DNA from: Helochares maculicollis
Taxonomy: Eukaryota; Arthropoda; Insecta; Coleoptera; Hydrophilidae
Direction of reading: 5' to 3'
Length of the DNA stretch: 51,492 nt
Assembly: GCA_033557835.1 (NCBI GenBank)
Contig: JAWQRO010000166.1
Span: 1-51,492, forward strand
Below are positions 22,971 to 34,584 of this stretch, one piece after another. Both the position numbers and the translations under genes were made by a program. Below the pieces are notes generated by a model. The model was not told the DNA's origin, made no database searches, and saw only the letters and a program-made list of their open reading frames with translations. Each line of letters starts with the position of its first letter. The stretch's first letter is position 1.

Positions 22971-25182
22971 TCCCGCTAAATCATGCTGGATTTAGTTTCT
23001 TACGTATCCCGGTTAATATGATGTAAAGCTTTAGAAGCTGTAAACCGCTTAAAAAAACACCGTTTGTTCCGAGAGCCTTTTTTCATATATTATATTGTAC
23101 GTGTTTATATACATATATGTATGTATTCGTATCTAATAGAATTTAATTTTTTAGAACTTGATTCTTGTTTCCACGCGAATATGGATAACGAGAGAAGCAA
23201 AATTCCCAACGTTATCTCGTATAATTTAATTAAGGAGATTTATAACGCAGTCTAATCATTTTACGTCAGCAATTAATTAAGAAAATATTCATTGCAGTTT
23301 CAGAATGTGAACCAAGTGGAAAAAAACGACTTTTTAATCGTATTTATTAATAATATTCTCGAGAGAAAATTGCCAAATTAAAATACTGTCCCAAAATTTT
23401 TGTTCGGAATAAAGCTGTCGCGAAAAACTTTCCTTGTCAGATTTACAAATAAGATTAGCTTTGAAAATTTAATTAGTCTGCTTTATTTTATAAAATAATT
23501 CGGAAAGTTAAATTGAATCCAAGGTGTGCATGAAGCTGCAACATATTTCTTATAAAACGTAATTTTCTCGCCTTGTTGTTTAATTATTTACTAAAGATGC
23601 AATTAATCATGATTAAAATTTCCATATCTTTTAGTTAGGTAAAATTTACTGCTGCTTCTAGAACTTGCAACAAATTGCCGCCTTACTTTTAATACCTTTT
23701 TTATCCGTAATTACGCTATAGTTCTTAAAAGATTATTCATCTTAATTACACAAAACAAAAATATGCTTATACTTTAATTAAAAACTTTTCTTTGTTTTAA
23801 TTTTGTACTTTTTTTGAAGCAGCAACGATAAATTTGAGCTGTGATGAAAGAAGAGGCAATTTAAAGTAAATATAAATTACACCGCATTTACTCCTACTGG
23901 GAATGCATATTTTAGAAAGGCTGCTGGAATTCAAATCATTTTCTATTTACTCCCTTTCTATGTAGTACGTGACGTAATTTGATTGAATGTACATGTAAGA
24001 CCCTTAACTATTCAAGAAAGGGAAATTGAAATGCCACAGTTTGACAGTAAAGCTATCGAATTTCGAAACTGGTAATTAGTTAATGGTTATTTTATATTAG
24101 AACGCGTTTTACCTGAATGTATATTAGGAAATAAGAAATCTAGAGTTTAATCAGCATAAAGCTGAAATACCGTAAAATGCAACAGACTTTTAGAACTTAA
24201 AATATTTGCTGATAATAAGAAATCTGAGAGTATCTCCACTCAACACTCCCATATACTTATATTGAGAGTTAAAATATTAATTGAGTTTATTGCAACTCTA
24301 AGGACTATCGAGGAAATAGTTAATTATACTTTTAAGCGTGTACACCTTATTATATTTTGTTGTTCTATAAATTTATAGGTCTTAGTCTTTTTAAGGACTG
24401 GTCTAATTTTTTTAATACTTCTGACATCGTTTAGATTCGTTACAAGGGTTCAAAACTTTTTACGGCTTTAAATGCAGCTAATAAATGTGTTGACTCCAAA
24501 TCTCTATTAATATTTTAGACTGTTTCAATTTGTTGTCAAAAACGCAGGACATCAATTGAAAAATATAATGTTTTTACAGCTCTAAAGAGATTTTAATGAA
24601 TAAACTGTTGTAGGTTTTTGTAGGTAGGTTTTGCAACGATTTTAGAAGAGGTCTTTTACCAAAGAAGACAAGTAAAAGTTATATTATCATAATTAAAAAT
24701 ACTAAAACTGAGATAAAAGTACATCATAGTAATTTAAATAAAGTTTTAAATATCAAATCAATTTCAAAACATTCAATTGATATGTAGACTTTTGTTCAAA
24801 TTAATAGGGAATGTTCCCATGAATGCTCCTTCCGTTTGGTATATCAATGCTGAAAAACTATAGTTATTGGTACTTCAACACATAATTTTGCAAAAAGTTA
24901 TGAGAAAGGAAAAGTGTGTTTAAAACAATTTAATTCTTGAATGTAAGAAATCTCTAAAAACATAATTACAATAAATACTAAATATTCGGTGAGAATCATC
25001 TAATTTATGAAGATTGGAAACTCAACATTACAGTTAACAAAATCAAGAAGTCAGGATGAAATATTCGAAAGCTTATGATTTGGTTTAATAAAATATAAAC
25101 TATCCAGAGTTTTATTGTTCGGCTTTCAAACAGGGAAAGAAAGATTTTTAAGATTCAGAAAGCAGGATTCAATAGTTAAAAT
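22971..25182. other. AT-rich, gene-free region
   Basis: No coding or RNA feature recognised. From about 24950 the plus strand becomes purine-rich, continuing on the other side of the next mariner. Confidence 0.45.
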
Positions 25183-25183
25183 A

Positions 25184-26093
25184 TTAGGTGCGCAACTAAG
25201 TTCTCGCTGTTTTTTTATGAAAATGCAACTTTATTGTAAAAAATAGTTATAAATGAATCATTTAAAGTATTGCCTAAGTATTGCCTATTGCTAGCTACAA
25301 CTTTCTGGCCCATCTTTCTGTCAGTGCACCAATACCGTTACAGTAAAAGTGTTCATCTTTTGAGGCTATCCACGAATCAAGCCATTTTTTGATGTCTTCA
25401 TGAGTGGAACTGCTGATCAGCCAGACCATGTGCCATCGAACGGAACAAGTAATAATCGGACGGCGCAATATCTGGAGAATATGGCGGATGGAGTAGGGCT
25501 TCCCATTTGAGCGTTTCCAGGTAGGTTTTAACGTCTTTAGCAACGTGTGGGCGAGCGTTGTTATGTTGTAGAATCACTTTTTCGTGCCGCTTCTCGCATT
25601 GTGGCCGTTTTTCGCGCAGTGCTCGGCTCAATCGCATCAACTGAAGTCGATACCGTTCCCCAGTGATAGTTTCGTGCGGTTTCAACAACTCATAATAAAT
25701 AACACCGACCTGGTCCCACCAAATACACAGCATAACCTTCGCAGCGTGAATATTTGGCCGAATCGAAGACGTAGAAGCATGACCGGGCAGTCCCCATGAC
25801 TTTCTTTTCTTTGGGTTGCTGTAATGAATCCATTTTTCATCACCCGTCACGATGCGATGAAGAAAACTCTTCCTTTTTTTGCCGCCGGAGCAGTTGTTCT
25901 TAGGCAAAAAAACGACGTCCAACATCTCTTGGCTTCAAATCATAAGGAACCCAAGTTCCTTGCTTTTAAATCATTCCCAACGCATGCAATCGCTTGGAAA
26001 TGGCTTAGCGGGTAACTCCTAATGCTGAAGCAAGTTCTTCTTGCTGCTGCAGCTATCTATTGATAAACAGCGAGAACTTAGTTGCGCACCTAA
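25184..26093 (-). mobile_element. Mariner transposon with internal deletion
   Basis: A 910-bp element. The left TIR begins TTAGGTGCGCAACTAAGTTC (25184); the reverse complement of the right end begins with the same 20 bases (ending at 26093), and identity continues to about position 28. TA flanks both sides (25182-25183, 26094-26095). It is about 340 bp shorter than a standard mariner because the 5' part of the transposase gene is missing: the right TIR runs almost directly into the second helix-turn-helix. Confidence 0.93.
25260..26056 (-). pseudogene. Mariner transposase, N-terminally deleted, catalytic Asp to Asn
   Basis: The relic starts in the second HTH (QQQEELASALGVTR, TAA, AISKRLHALGM), then a stop, QGTWVPYDLKPRDV, a frameshift, and an open stretch from 25925 to 25398. 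The latter carries IVTGDEKW (first Asp), MLCIWWDQ, and the second catalytic block, where the family has LQHDNARPH but this copy has LQHNNARPH (GAC to AAC). The third Asp is in YSPDIAPSD, 34 residues on. A frameshift before WLDSWIASKDE and another at ERW lead into the VVASN C-terminal text. The N-terminal roughly 60 residues (first HTH) are absent. Even without frameshifts the Asn substitution should abolish strand cleavage in a D,D,D transposase. The same family wording (AISKRL, GKWVPH) appears in the relic at 50857. Confidence 0.92.
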
Positions 26094-26095
26094 TA

Positions 26096-26870
26096 CTTGG
26101 GTCGTAAATGTAAAAGTGCAGAATAAAATTTAAATTCCAAGATACAACATTAAATATTACATTCTTAATTTCAGAAGCAAGTCCAATAATTTTCGGCGAA
26201 CTATTGAAAAGTATCCAACTATTAAGGTCAAAATCAATAAACTCAGGAACATCAATATTTAAATTTCAACAGTTCATGATGACGATGAACTTTTTAATAT
26301 ACCAAGATAGAAGGATTAAAAATAGTGTAGCATCGTACTAGAGAAGTTAAGGGGAAACATAAATTGCGGAGTCAAAAACCAAGACTTCACGATGAAACAG
26401 CAGAATTAAAATTTTGAAACAAGATCAATAGTTTAAGAGGACATTGTCACAAGAACTTAGAATGGAACACTGACACTATCTAAAATAAATGGATTAAAAC
26501 CTAAACATTCCAAAATCCACAAAACAACCTTTTTGGAACAGAAATGTATAATTTGAAACAAAATAAGGCACCGAGATAAAATTCGAAATAAAATCTTTCT
26601 ATTGGAAGTAAAAACTGAGTATAACAGAATAAAAATTCAGAACAGGATAAAGTCAAGGGTTCAAGACGAATTACTAGAAACATAATCATCACCGTTTCAG
26701 GATTAAACTTTAAAATATATTACATTAAAAATGGATTAACAATTGCTGTTGCTTTGTACAAAACTGAATTGAGAATAGAACAATAGCATAAGCTTAAAGT
26801 TACCAAGATAATGAATCATCCAGCTTTGAAAGCCCAGAGCTATTTGTTTTGTAAGCCAATAAAAGTCTAT
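26096..26870 (+). repeat. Purine-rich degenerate repetitive tract
   Basis: On both sides of the deleted mariner (about 24950-25180 and 26096-26870) the plus strand is A+G-rich. Variants of a short phrase recur: gattcaatagttaaaat, gatcaatagtttaagag, gtccaataattttcg, ttgaaacaagatcaatag, ttcagaacaggata. This looks like an eroded tandem or dispersed array. The unit length was not determined. Confidence 0.35.
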
Positions 26871-29800
26871 GAAACAACTCAAACCCATATTTTAATTTTC
26901 AATTTTCACTTAACCGCTTTATTAACATTTGAATCGCAGTTTAGTATTTAATTCAAGCTTAAACTATAAATAAGATCTATATTGCCGAGGAAAGGCAGCA
27001 ATTAAGTTTAAAGTTGGCAAATATATTTCATTGTCAGACGGTTTCTTGAATACTAAATAATTTATGAAATTAAAAGTTGAATTATGGCCGCACGGGTTTT
27101 ATGAACTCGTTTAAGAATCTGCGAATTATAAAAGATAATTTTTAGGGAGTTATAGCCAAATCCTATAAATAAAACGAATCGATTGCGAGGGTAAGATTAA
27201 GAAAGTTAAATTTTTACTGATGTTTTTTCACTTGAAATTTGCATTATATATGGTTTTTATCTGTTAAATACTTACATTGATATTTCTTCTAATATGTAAA
27301 TTTGATTGTTATAATTTTGAACAAATTAATTTTCAACTGATATGACAAATATGCCGTCTTTAGTACATATAGTATGGTGTCCAGTAAGTAGCATAGCTCA
27401 ACTCAATGAATAATCGGCGGGCTATCACTGTTTATTTTTCATGTTGATACATGATACATATTTAAAAAAACAAGTGCGTGAGAAGAAATTGTCGTAATAA
27501 TATAATGCTTTTTAAGCGCCTCTTATCGCGTCCCAATGTAGAAATACGCTCAAACATTATTGATCGATCCGCACTTATTCACTGTTGATAATTGCCCTTT
27601 GATGATTATATCATATATTATAAGTGCAGATTTATTGTTGAAATTGTAACACACAAAGCAATGCATGTATAGAATAGATGCAAAATATAAATCAAATTAT
27701 ATGTATTTAATACTAAAATGTAATTACATTTATTAAAAATGCCATCCCAATTTTTCAGCGAAACGAGCAATTTAGGTGGAATTTTCCAATATTCATTTTA
27801 CAAATATTGAAATTGCCTGTAGTATAATAATGAATACCAAAATTTATCACTATTACCTTCATGTATATTAATTATTCAATACAGCAACATAACTCTGAAA
27901 AGCATCAACTACTCAATTAATCAATAAAACTTTCTTAATAACTCTTAATTATAACACAAAGGTAGGAAATGAGGAGCAAATTTTGACTTGGAAAGTAAGA
28001 AAATTTTCCCTACCTCAAGACATTAATTGCTTATTGGGACGTAGTTCAAAGAAAGACAAATTATTAGTAAATAGCGGAATGGTTTAGGAACTCTCAGCAG
28101 AATACACTTTGAACGAACGGAAAGAAATTCTTTGAAGTCTTTCTTGAAGTTTGTCATTACCAGAGGGTAAATGTATAAAAAATATCTTAATCTCATTCTT
28201 TGTATTCTTAAACGAAACTTAGTTCATTGCTAACAAACAACAATTAAAATTAAACATTTACTTAATGTTGCTGCTAAAGTCTCGCTTCCATCGCGGGTCC
28301 CCTTTTAGAAGTTTTCCTCGAAATAATGAGGTGCCAGCGATTTTAATTTCACAAAATCAAGGATTTGCCGCAAAGGATAATTTTTATCCGTTCTGTAACA
28401 AATAACTTCAAGTTTAATCTAAATTCGAGCAATTAATCTAAAAGTAAGTCGATTATAATAACTCATCAACAACGCAAGAAGTGCACGTCGGGGTTAGATG
28501 AAGCGAGTAACTAAAATTAGGGTTATTTTTCAGGGGAAAACTTTGAAACCCCTGGCGCTCATTTTGTGCTGATAATGTGAAGAATTTCAATTACTAATAA
28601 TGACCAATAAATTTCAGTTAATTAAAATTCTTTCCTTTTAAGAAATTTGCCAGTTTGATGTTTTTAGAGGCTGCGGTTGATTTTTTGTTAATTAAACAGA
28701 ATTTTAATTTCGCTTAGTTTAGTCTTTAAATTCATTTATAAATTTTCATTATTCTCTCTTGGAGGCGCTTGTTTCTTTGCGAAAACAATTTTGACAGTAA
28801 TTAAAAAATACCAATTTTCTGTTTTAATAAAGTTAAACAAATTAAATTTTTCTTCAATTCGTCATTTCCCTCTTTTACATAAGCGGCTCTGCAGTATTAT
28901 TTCATCAACATATTTGCATTCAGATAAAAATTCTATTTTTACTTTGTTCTTTCACGACCAGCTTAGGCGATAGTGCCATCTTCTAGCGTAACTTAATTGC
29001 ACTTTATTTTTACGGGCGCGTTAACAGGAAAGAGACATTTATTTTGATGATATTTTTTGTAAGCTGAATTTTCGCGCTAAGCTTCCGTACAATTTCCCAC
29101 TGATGGTCGATTTTGCAAGTATCAGAAGGTAGATGCAGTAAAGCTTTTTAAATAAAATAGTTTGCTTTTAAGGTGGAAGGTATTTCAAGAGGTTCTCAGC
29201 GTGAAAACGGTAACTCGAATGCAGGATGTCGGCGCTTCAAAGAAATCGATGGCGAAAACTTAAACTGGGCGATATAAAATTTATTAATTTCATTGCAAAC
29301 ATTTCTGCAGGGATAATACCTGAGAGGTACTATAAAAGAAGATGCAAGTTAAGGGACAAATAAAGTAGACTGATAAAGATATCTTTTGTGAAAGGAATGC
29401 ACAAAAACCATTTATAACTTTGCTTTAGGTCTGAAAGTGACACGGAACTAAAGACAGAATACTACCCTTTTACTTTTGTTACGCGCTGCTTTTTATTACA
29501 GAAATAAACCTTTATGCGGTTCCATGTCCTGATATAAAATACAAGTACTCTTATAAATATATGGATTTATAAAACTTTAATGGGGATACTTCCAGCTGTT
29601 ATTAAATTAATGTACGCATAACCTCTTAGATAAGAAAACTAATGAAATGTAAGAGTTGTCTATTACGTTCGCATTCAGGGTTGGGCGTAAGACTTTTTTC
29701 TTGTGGTTTTTTCGATTAAAAACTAAAATAAAAACAGAATAGAGACTGAGACTGAAATAATGTATTTGTAATCAATAATCAAGATTGCCTGTGTCCATTT

Positions 29801-31430
29801 GAACAATTATGGTTTTGTCTTTAATAAAAAATGTTCGATTAGAAATCCATTAATGTTTTTACTACATGATATATAGAGCAACAATTAATTATTGTTGCTT
29901 TTCCTCCCCAAAGCAATAAATAACTAATCTTAGAGGATCATCCGATTTCTATCACTATCCATTAAGCTCTCTTTGTTAATTGCAATGTCCTTTCAATTCT
30001 CCCGCTGACCCTGCAAAAGGCAAAGATCTTGTCTTTTATCTCCCATTTCCCCTTTAAAAGATAGTTTCACCCTTAACGCCGAGAAAATTGTCTTTTCTTT
30101 GAAAATAGTGACCTTATCTTAATAAAGGTCTAGTACGTAAAAACGAGTTGGTTCAATTAAATTATTTCGGTTACCAGACCGTGAAAATTTTACGTTAAAT
30201 TTAAAATCTATAGAAATGACTTTCTGTACCTGCTACCTCTTATCTGTGCTACCATTTTACGTAAAAAGTTTATTTGATTTCAAACTGATTTTTGTGACTC
30301 AAACCATAACGGCATTTTTCAAATATTTTATTTTATTCTACGACAAATAAAACTTTTAAGGGTTTCTACTGCAAAAGCGCATAAACGAAGTGTTATCAAA
30401 GCTCTGGAAGACGATATACGACGCCCTAGTTCCGGTAAACTGACAAGAGCCTGTTCGCTATACAACCTTTGTGCAACCCTACTGGGACATTACAAGTTTC
30501 TAAACTAAGTCTTGCTCTTGGACAACAATAAAGTCTTCTCTGAAATGAATTTTACTGTGGAAGCGCATTTCATGCAGCGTGATATACTTTTTCCATTTGT
30601 ACATGTGGTATGAGCACAATGTAGAAATTAAACGGAGGAGAGCCTTAAAGAGGACAAACCACATATTTATTGGACACTAGATAGTTTCAGTAACCATGTG
30701 ACAGAAATAGCGTGGCATTCATTTGGTACAAAGCAAAGCAGCGGTCGAGATCCAATTTGTTGTTTAATCTGTTGATAGAAATAGTCTTTATTTACATAAA
30801 AATGTTACACTAATGCTGTCAGCATGGTTTAATATGATCCGTAATTACTATAAGATTATAGGATCATCAGAAGTAATTGTTAACAAACCGAAATCGCAAA
30901 CTTTTATTAAAGTACACTAGTCGTTAAAATAGGGCTGTCGAGTAATTACGCACACAGCATACAAACAATTAAAAATTAGTAAAGCAAAATTTCGATTTCA
31001 ACCACTCTTTGTATGTATTGTAATTTTAAAAACCTTATACAAAAATGAAACATTGTAAGAATTGTGCACATACACAACTATTTTAATTTTACTTTAAATA
31101 TCCTGAGACAGAGGTAAGAAGAGTTTACTCAAAAAAATATCTTTCCACAAGAGTTGTATTTTAATTTAACATGAAAAAGTTTTACTTAACTAACTTTATT
31201 GTAAAACAAGTTTCAGTTGAAATATTTTTAAAAATAAATTTTTTTCATAAACTTAGGTATAAAAAATGTTAGGGGAAAGAGAAGATGTTACTCGCCTATA
31301 ATTTTTAAAAAGATTACAGATTTTTTAAACATATAAGTTTATCTTAATTCAGTTTGCGAAACAAATATTTAAAAAAATGCTACGAACTTATTAGGAAAGC
31401 ATTATTTTTATGTGTGTACTTGAACTGAAC
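26871..31430. other. AT-rich, gene-free region
   Basis: No credible gene. One open stretch at 30360-30507 (ALEDDIRRPSSGKLTRACSLYNL) is faintly like the N-terminal HTH of pogo/Jerky-type transposases but too weak to call. At 28490-28560 a locally GC-richer patch has no recognised content. Confidence 0.45.
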
Positions 31431-31494
31431 TAAACTCTCTCTAGTCTATGTTTACAAGTCAATTAGTATCGACTTGTCCCAGCACTTTCTTACA

Positions 31495-32440
31495 ATGGAA
31501 GAATCAAGTATCGTGCAGTGGTTGAATTTTTATTGTTGGAAGGTTTTAAAGGAAATAAAATATTTGAACGAATGTTGAAAGTGCGTAAGGACTTATTGAC
31601 TTCAATTAGTACAGTAGAAAAATGGGTTGCTGAATTTAAACGTGGTCGTAGATGTACTGAAGGGGCCCAAAAACAGCAACAACATCAGAGAGAAGCCCTA
31701 AGCATCTTATTAGACAGTATCAGCAATATTTTGACAGAAGTGCACAGGAGCTGCCGCATTCGCTAACAATGTAACAAAAACATATTCCAATGCTTTCTAA
31801 GTAACATTTAGAGCGTTTTCGAAAGGATAAAGTAGATTTTGTGTGTCGAGTCATTACTCTAGATGAGACTTGGGTCTATCACCATGATCTTGAATCAAAA
31901 CAACAGGCTGAAGGGTGGTGTAAATCTGTTTCCTCGGTTCCGAAACGAGGTCGTCTCTAGAAATCGGCCAAGATAGTGTTAGCATCAGTTTTTAGGGATG
32001 CTAAAGGAATTTTGTTTGAAGATTACGTAGGTAACTGGTAAAACAATAAATTCTGAATATTATTGTAATTTTTAAAACAGCTGAAGGCAAAAATTCGTGA
32101 CAAAAGGTCCGGTTTGCAGAAGGAAAACAAATGTTTTTATCAGGACAATGCACCGTGTTACAAGAGCGTTTGAATTGACGACACATCCACCGTATTTACT
32201 AGCAACTTCCATCTGTTTCTAGACTAAGAAAATTCATGCGTGGAAAGGATTCTTCATCAAATAATAAGGTCTTAACAGATGTAGAAGCGTATTTTGCTGC
32301 CCATCAGGGATGGAATTCATAAATTAATTTTTTTGGAACCAGTGTTTTTATATTCAAGGAGAATATACTGAATAATAAAATATACTTCAAACAATAAAAT
32401 TGTGTTTCTCTTATCGATCCGCAAAACTTGTTAGACAGCC
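31495..32440 (+). pseudogene. Mariner transposase relic with internal deletion
   Basis: Begins at ATG 31495 and, after a one-base shift, reads YRAVVEFLLLEGFKGNKIFERM and STVEKWVAEFKRGRRCTEG, a mariner first HTH and linker. The second HTH is mostly gone. It resumes at HLERFRKDKVDFVCR and ITLDETWVYHHD (first catalytic Asp, about 31860), then SAKIVLASVFRDAKGILFEDYV. The second block reads CFYQDNAPCYKS (about 32133-32168). The segment that should carry the third Asp is largely deleted; RKFMRGKDSSSNNK and VLTDVEAYFAAHQG of the C-terminal part follow. The right end carries a probable TIR (reverse complement begins GGCTGTCTAACAAGTTTTGC, ending at 32440, with TA at 32441-32442). I found no matching left TIR. 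Inactive. Confidence 0.85.
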
Positions 32441-32527
32441 TATTATAATACACAATTCATCGCAAGTTTTGCCTTTTTCAATTAAAAAAGGTTAATTTCT
32501 TCTAATTTAAAAATTATTCAGAAAAAC

Positions 32528-33340
32528 CTTGCACGAAGCAAGTGGGTCCAAAAACCGCAGATGCTTACAAGATCATATATTCACATTTAAACAAGCTATT
32601 CAAAAGACCAATGATATGAGAGGAACATGTATGGCATTTATTGACATAGATAAATTTTTTGACAGAGATAAAAGGGAATAGGCAAGGAAAAGCTTGAAGA
32701 ACAGAGGAGTTGCGGGAAGGTTAATACTAGCAATAAAAGCATCTACAATGATAATGTCAGTTATGTGATGACTAGAAAGATTTACAGGGTAATATAATAG
32801 TATGAAATGGAACTTAAAGCAATATGATATGACAATCAATTGTGAGAAAACCAGGATAACGGAAACAGATGAAAAAATAGATCGCAATAACATTAAATGG
32901 AAAAGCAATCGGAAGAGAAGTTATTCAGGTATTTAGGAGAAGTATTAGACGAAAGGAGCAGCGATGAGATAGTCATTAGAGAACGAATAAACAGCATAAA
33001 CAAAGTTTTCTACCAATAACGTAAAAGCTATTAATAGAAAATAAAAATCGAAAGTAACAAAAATGAACGCCTTTAAAATTATGACTATGACCGCTATTTA
33101 CATACGAATGTGAGACGTGAATCATGGAAAATGGACACAAGAAGAAACTTCAAACAATAGAAATGTATTATGTGTGGGGGCACATGGTAAGAATGGCAAA
33201 ATGCAAACAAGTAATAAGAATCTGGGAAGCAAGAGTGGAAAAGAAGAGGAAAAGAGGAAAGTTGAAGAAAACCTGGAATCAAAACATAGAAGAAATACTG
33301 GACAAGAAGCATTAGCATCGAAGCGAGAAAGTTAACGAAA
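32528..33340 (+). pseudogene. LINE reverse transcriptase and C-terminal relic
   Basis: Starts within the RT: QDHIFTFKQAIQKTND, then motif A as MAFIDIDKFFDR (about 32630-32665), then SLKNRGVAGRLILAIKAS. The central RT with YADD is deleted. It resumes at DMTINCEKTRI, EEKLFRYLGEVLDERSSDE and INSINKVFYQ, the LINE thumb region, then TYECETW-like text, and finally WGHMVRMAKCKQVIRIWEAR, KRKRGKLKKTWNQNIEEILD and SIEARKLTK. This order (thumb, YGSETW box, WFGHVMRM box, GRPRKTW box) is the C-terminal signature of a large LINE group in animals. Many stops and two large internal deletions. The relic runs up to the left edge of the next mariner at about 33340. Confidence 0.83.
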
Positions 33341-33344
33341 TACA

Positions 33345-34570
33345 AATAGAAAGTAATGCCGTTTTTGCGCATGTCCATATTTGATTGTCATTTGGTAGCT
33401 CGTTACGTACCTGGAAGGCGTGTCAAAGATATTTTGAGGTTATTGTATCATATTTGCTTCTGAATAATTAAGTATTAGACTTTTTTTGCAATTTGGGGTG
33501 AAATGGCCAAACCAATACCAGAAGAGCATATCCGGCATTGTATGCTTTTTTAGTTTCGCAAGGGTAATACCGCAACTGCTGCGACTAAAAACATTTGCGA
33601 TGTTTATCCAAGCGCATTAGATGTTCGAAAATGCCAAAGATGGTTCTCTAAGTTCAGATCAGACCAACAACATTAGATAACGACGAGCTAAGGCCAAATG
33701 TGGAAGCAAATCCATGCCAAACAGCTGAGGAACTTTCAAACAGCCTTAACCAACCTTAGTCAACCAGCCAAGAACATTTGCCGCAGATTGGAAAAATAAG
33801 CGGAGCTGGTTTTTGTGTACCCCATAATTTATCCGAACAGAATAAAGCCAACCGGTCCATCACGTGCAACGTATTGCTTCAACGGCATCGTACAGATCCG
33901 TTTTTTGGTCGCTTGATCACTGGAGACGAAAAATGGGTCCTGTACGACAATCCGAAATGCAAAAGGCAGTGGCTCAGCCGAAATGAATTACCACGAACTA
34001 CTGAAAAGCCGGGCTTAAACCCCAAAAAGGCACTTCTGTGTGTTTGGTGGAATACACGCGGAGTTGTTCACTTCGAAGTGTTAAAACATGGACAAACTAT
34101 TAATGCAGATGTCTATTGTGAACAATTGAAGCGCATAAACCGGTCTTTGATTGAAAAGTATCCGGCAATTGTCAACAGAAAAGGAGTTATTCTGCAACAT
34201 GACAATGTAAGACCGCATTTTGCAAACTGGACCTTAGACAAAATGAACGAATTGGGGTGGGAGGTACTGCCTCACCTACCATACTCGCCCGATATTGCAC
34301 CTTCGGATTACCATTTATTCCGATCACTGCAACTGTGTCTTAGTAGCAAAAAATTAGAAAATTTTGATTATATCCAAAATGCTATCTCGACATATTTTAC
34401 AGAAAAACCGATTGATTTTTACCGCTCTGGCATTGAAAATTTGTATACTAGATGGGAAAAGGTTGTTGATAACGAAGGTGAATATATTGTTGATTAGGAA
34501 TAAAAACTTGTTAAAAATGTAGTCGTGTGAATATAATTTAAGAAAACGACATTACTTTCTGGTCCCCCTT
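33345..34570 (+). mobile_element. Mariner transposon with imperfect ends
   Basis: The right end reads, in reverse complement, AAGGGGGACCAGAAAGTAAT, ending near 34569-34570 before TA. On the left only the inner TIR (AGAAAGTAATGCCGTTTT, from about 33348) is recognisable; the outermost 10-12 bases do not match, so the left terminus is eroded or truncated against the LINE relic. Length (about 1.22 kb) is near normal. Confidence 0.8.
33503..34497 (+). pseudogene. Mariner transposase with open DD34D catalytic domain
   Basis: ATG at 33503 starts AKPIPEEHIRHCMLF, immediately followed by TAG where a Glu is usual, then FRKGNTATAATKN, CDVYPSALDVRKCQRWFSKF (first HTH). A frameshift and a small deletion hit the linker (TLDNDELRPNVEANP). 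From 33778 a single 239-codon frame is open to the natural stop at 34495-34497. It carries RLITGDEKWVLYD (first Asp), LLCVWWNTRGVVHFE, VILQHDNVRPH (second Asp), YSPDIAPSD (third Asp, 34 residues on) and the C-terminal GIENLYTRWEKVVDNEGEYI. The whole catalytic domain is therefore readable with its triad, though the DNA-binding N-terminus is broken by one stop and at least one frameshift. An ATG-initiated catalytic fragment would lack the paired HTH domain and should not bind TIRs. Confidence 0.92.
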
Positions 34571-34584
34571 ATACATGATTTGCC

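Noticed and set aside
30360..30507. Open stretch resembling a pogo/Jerky N-terminal HTH
   Set aside because: Only about 20 residues of loose resemblance, and nothing downstream supports a transposase.
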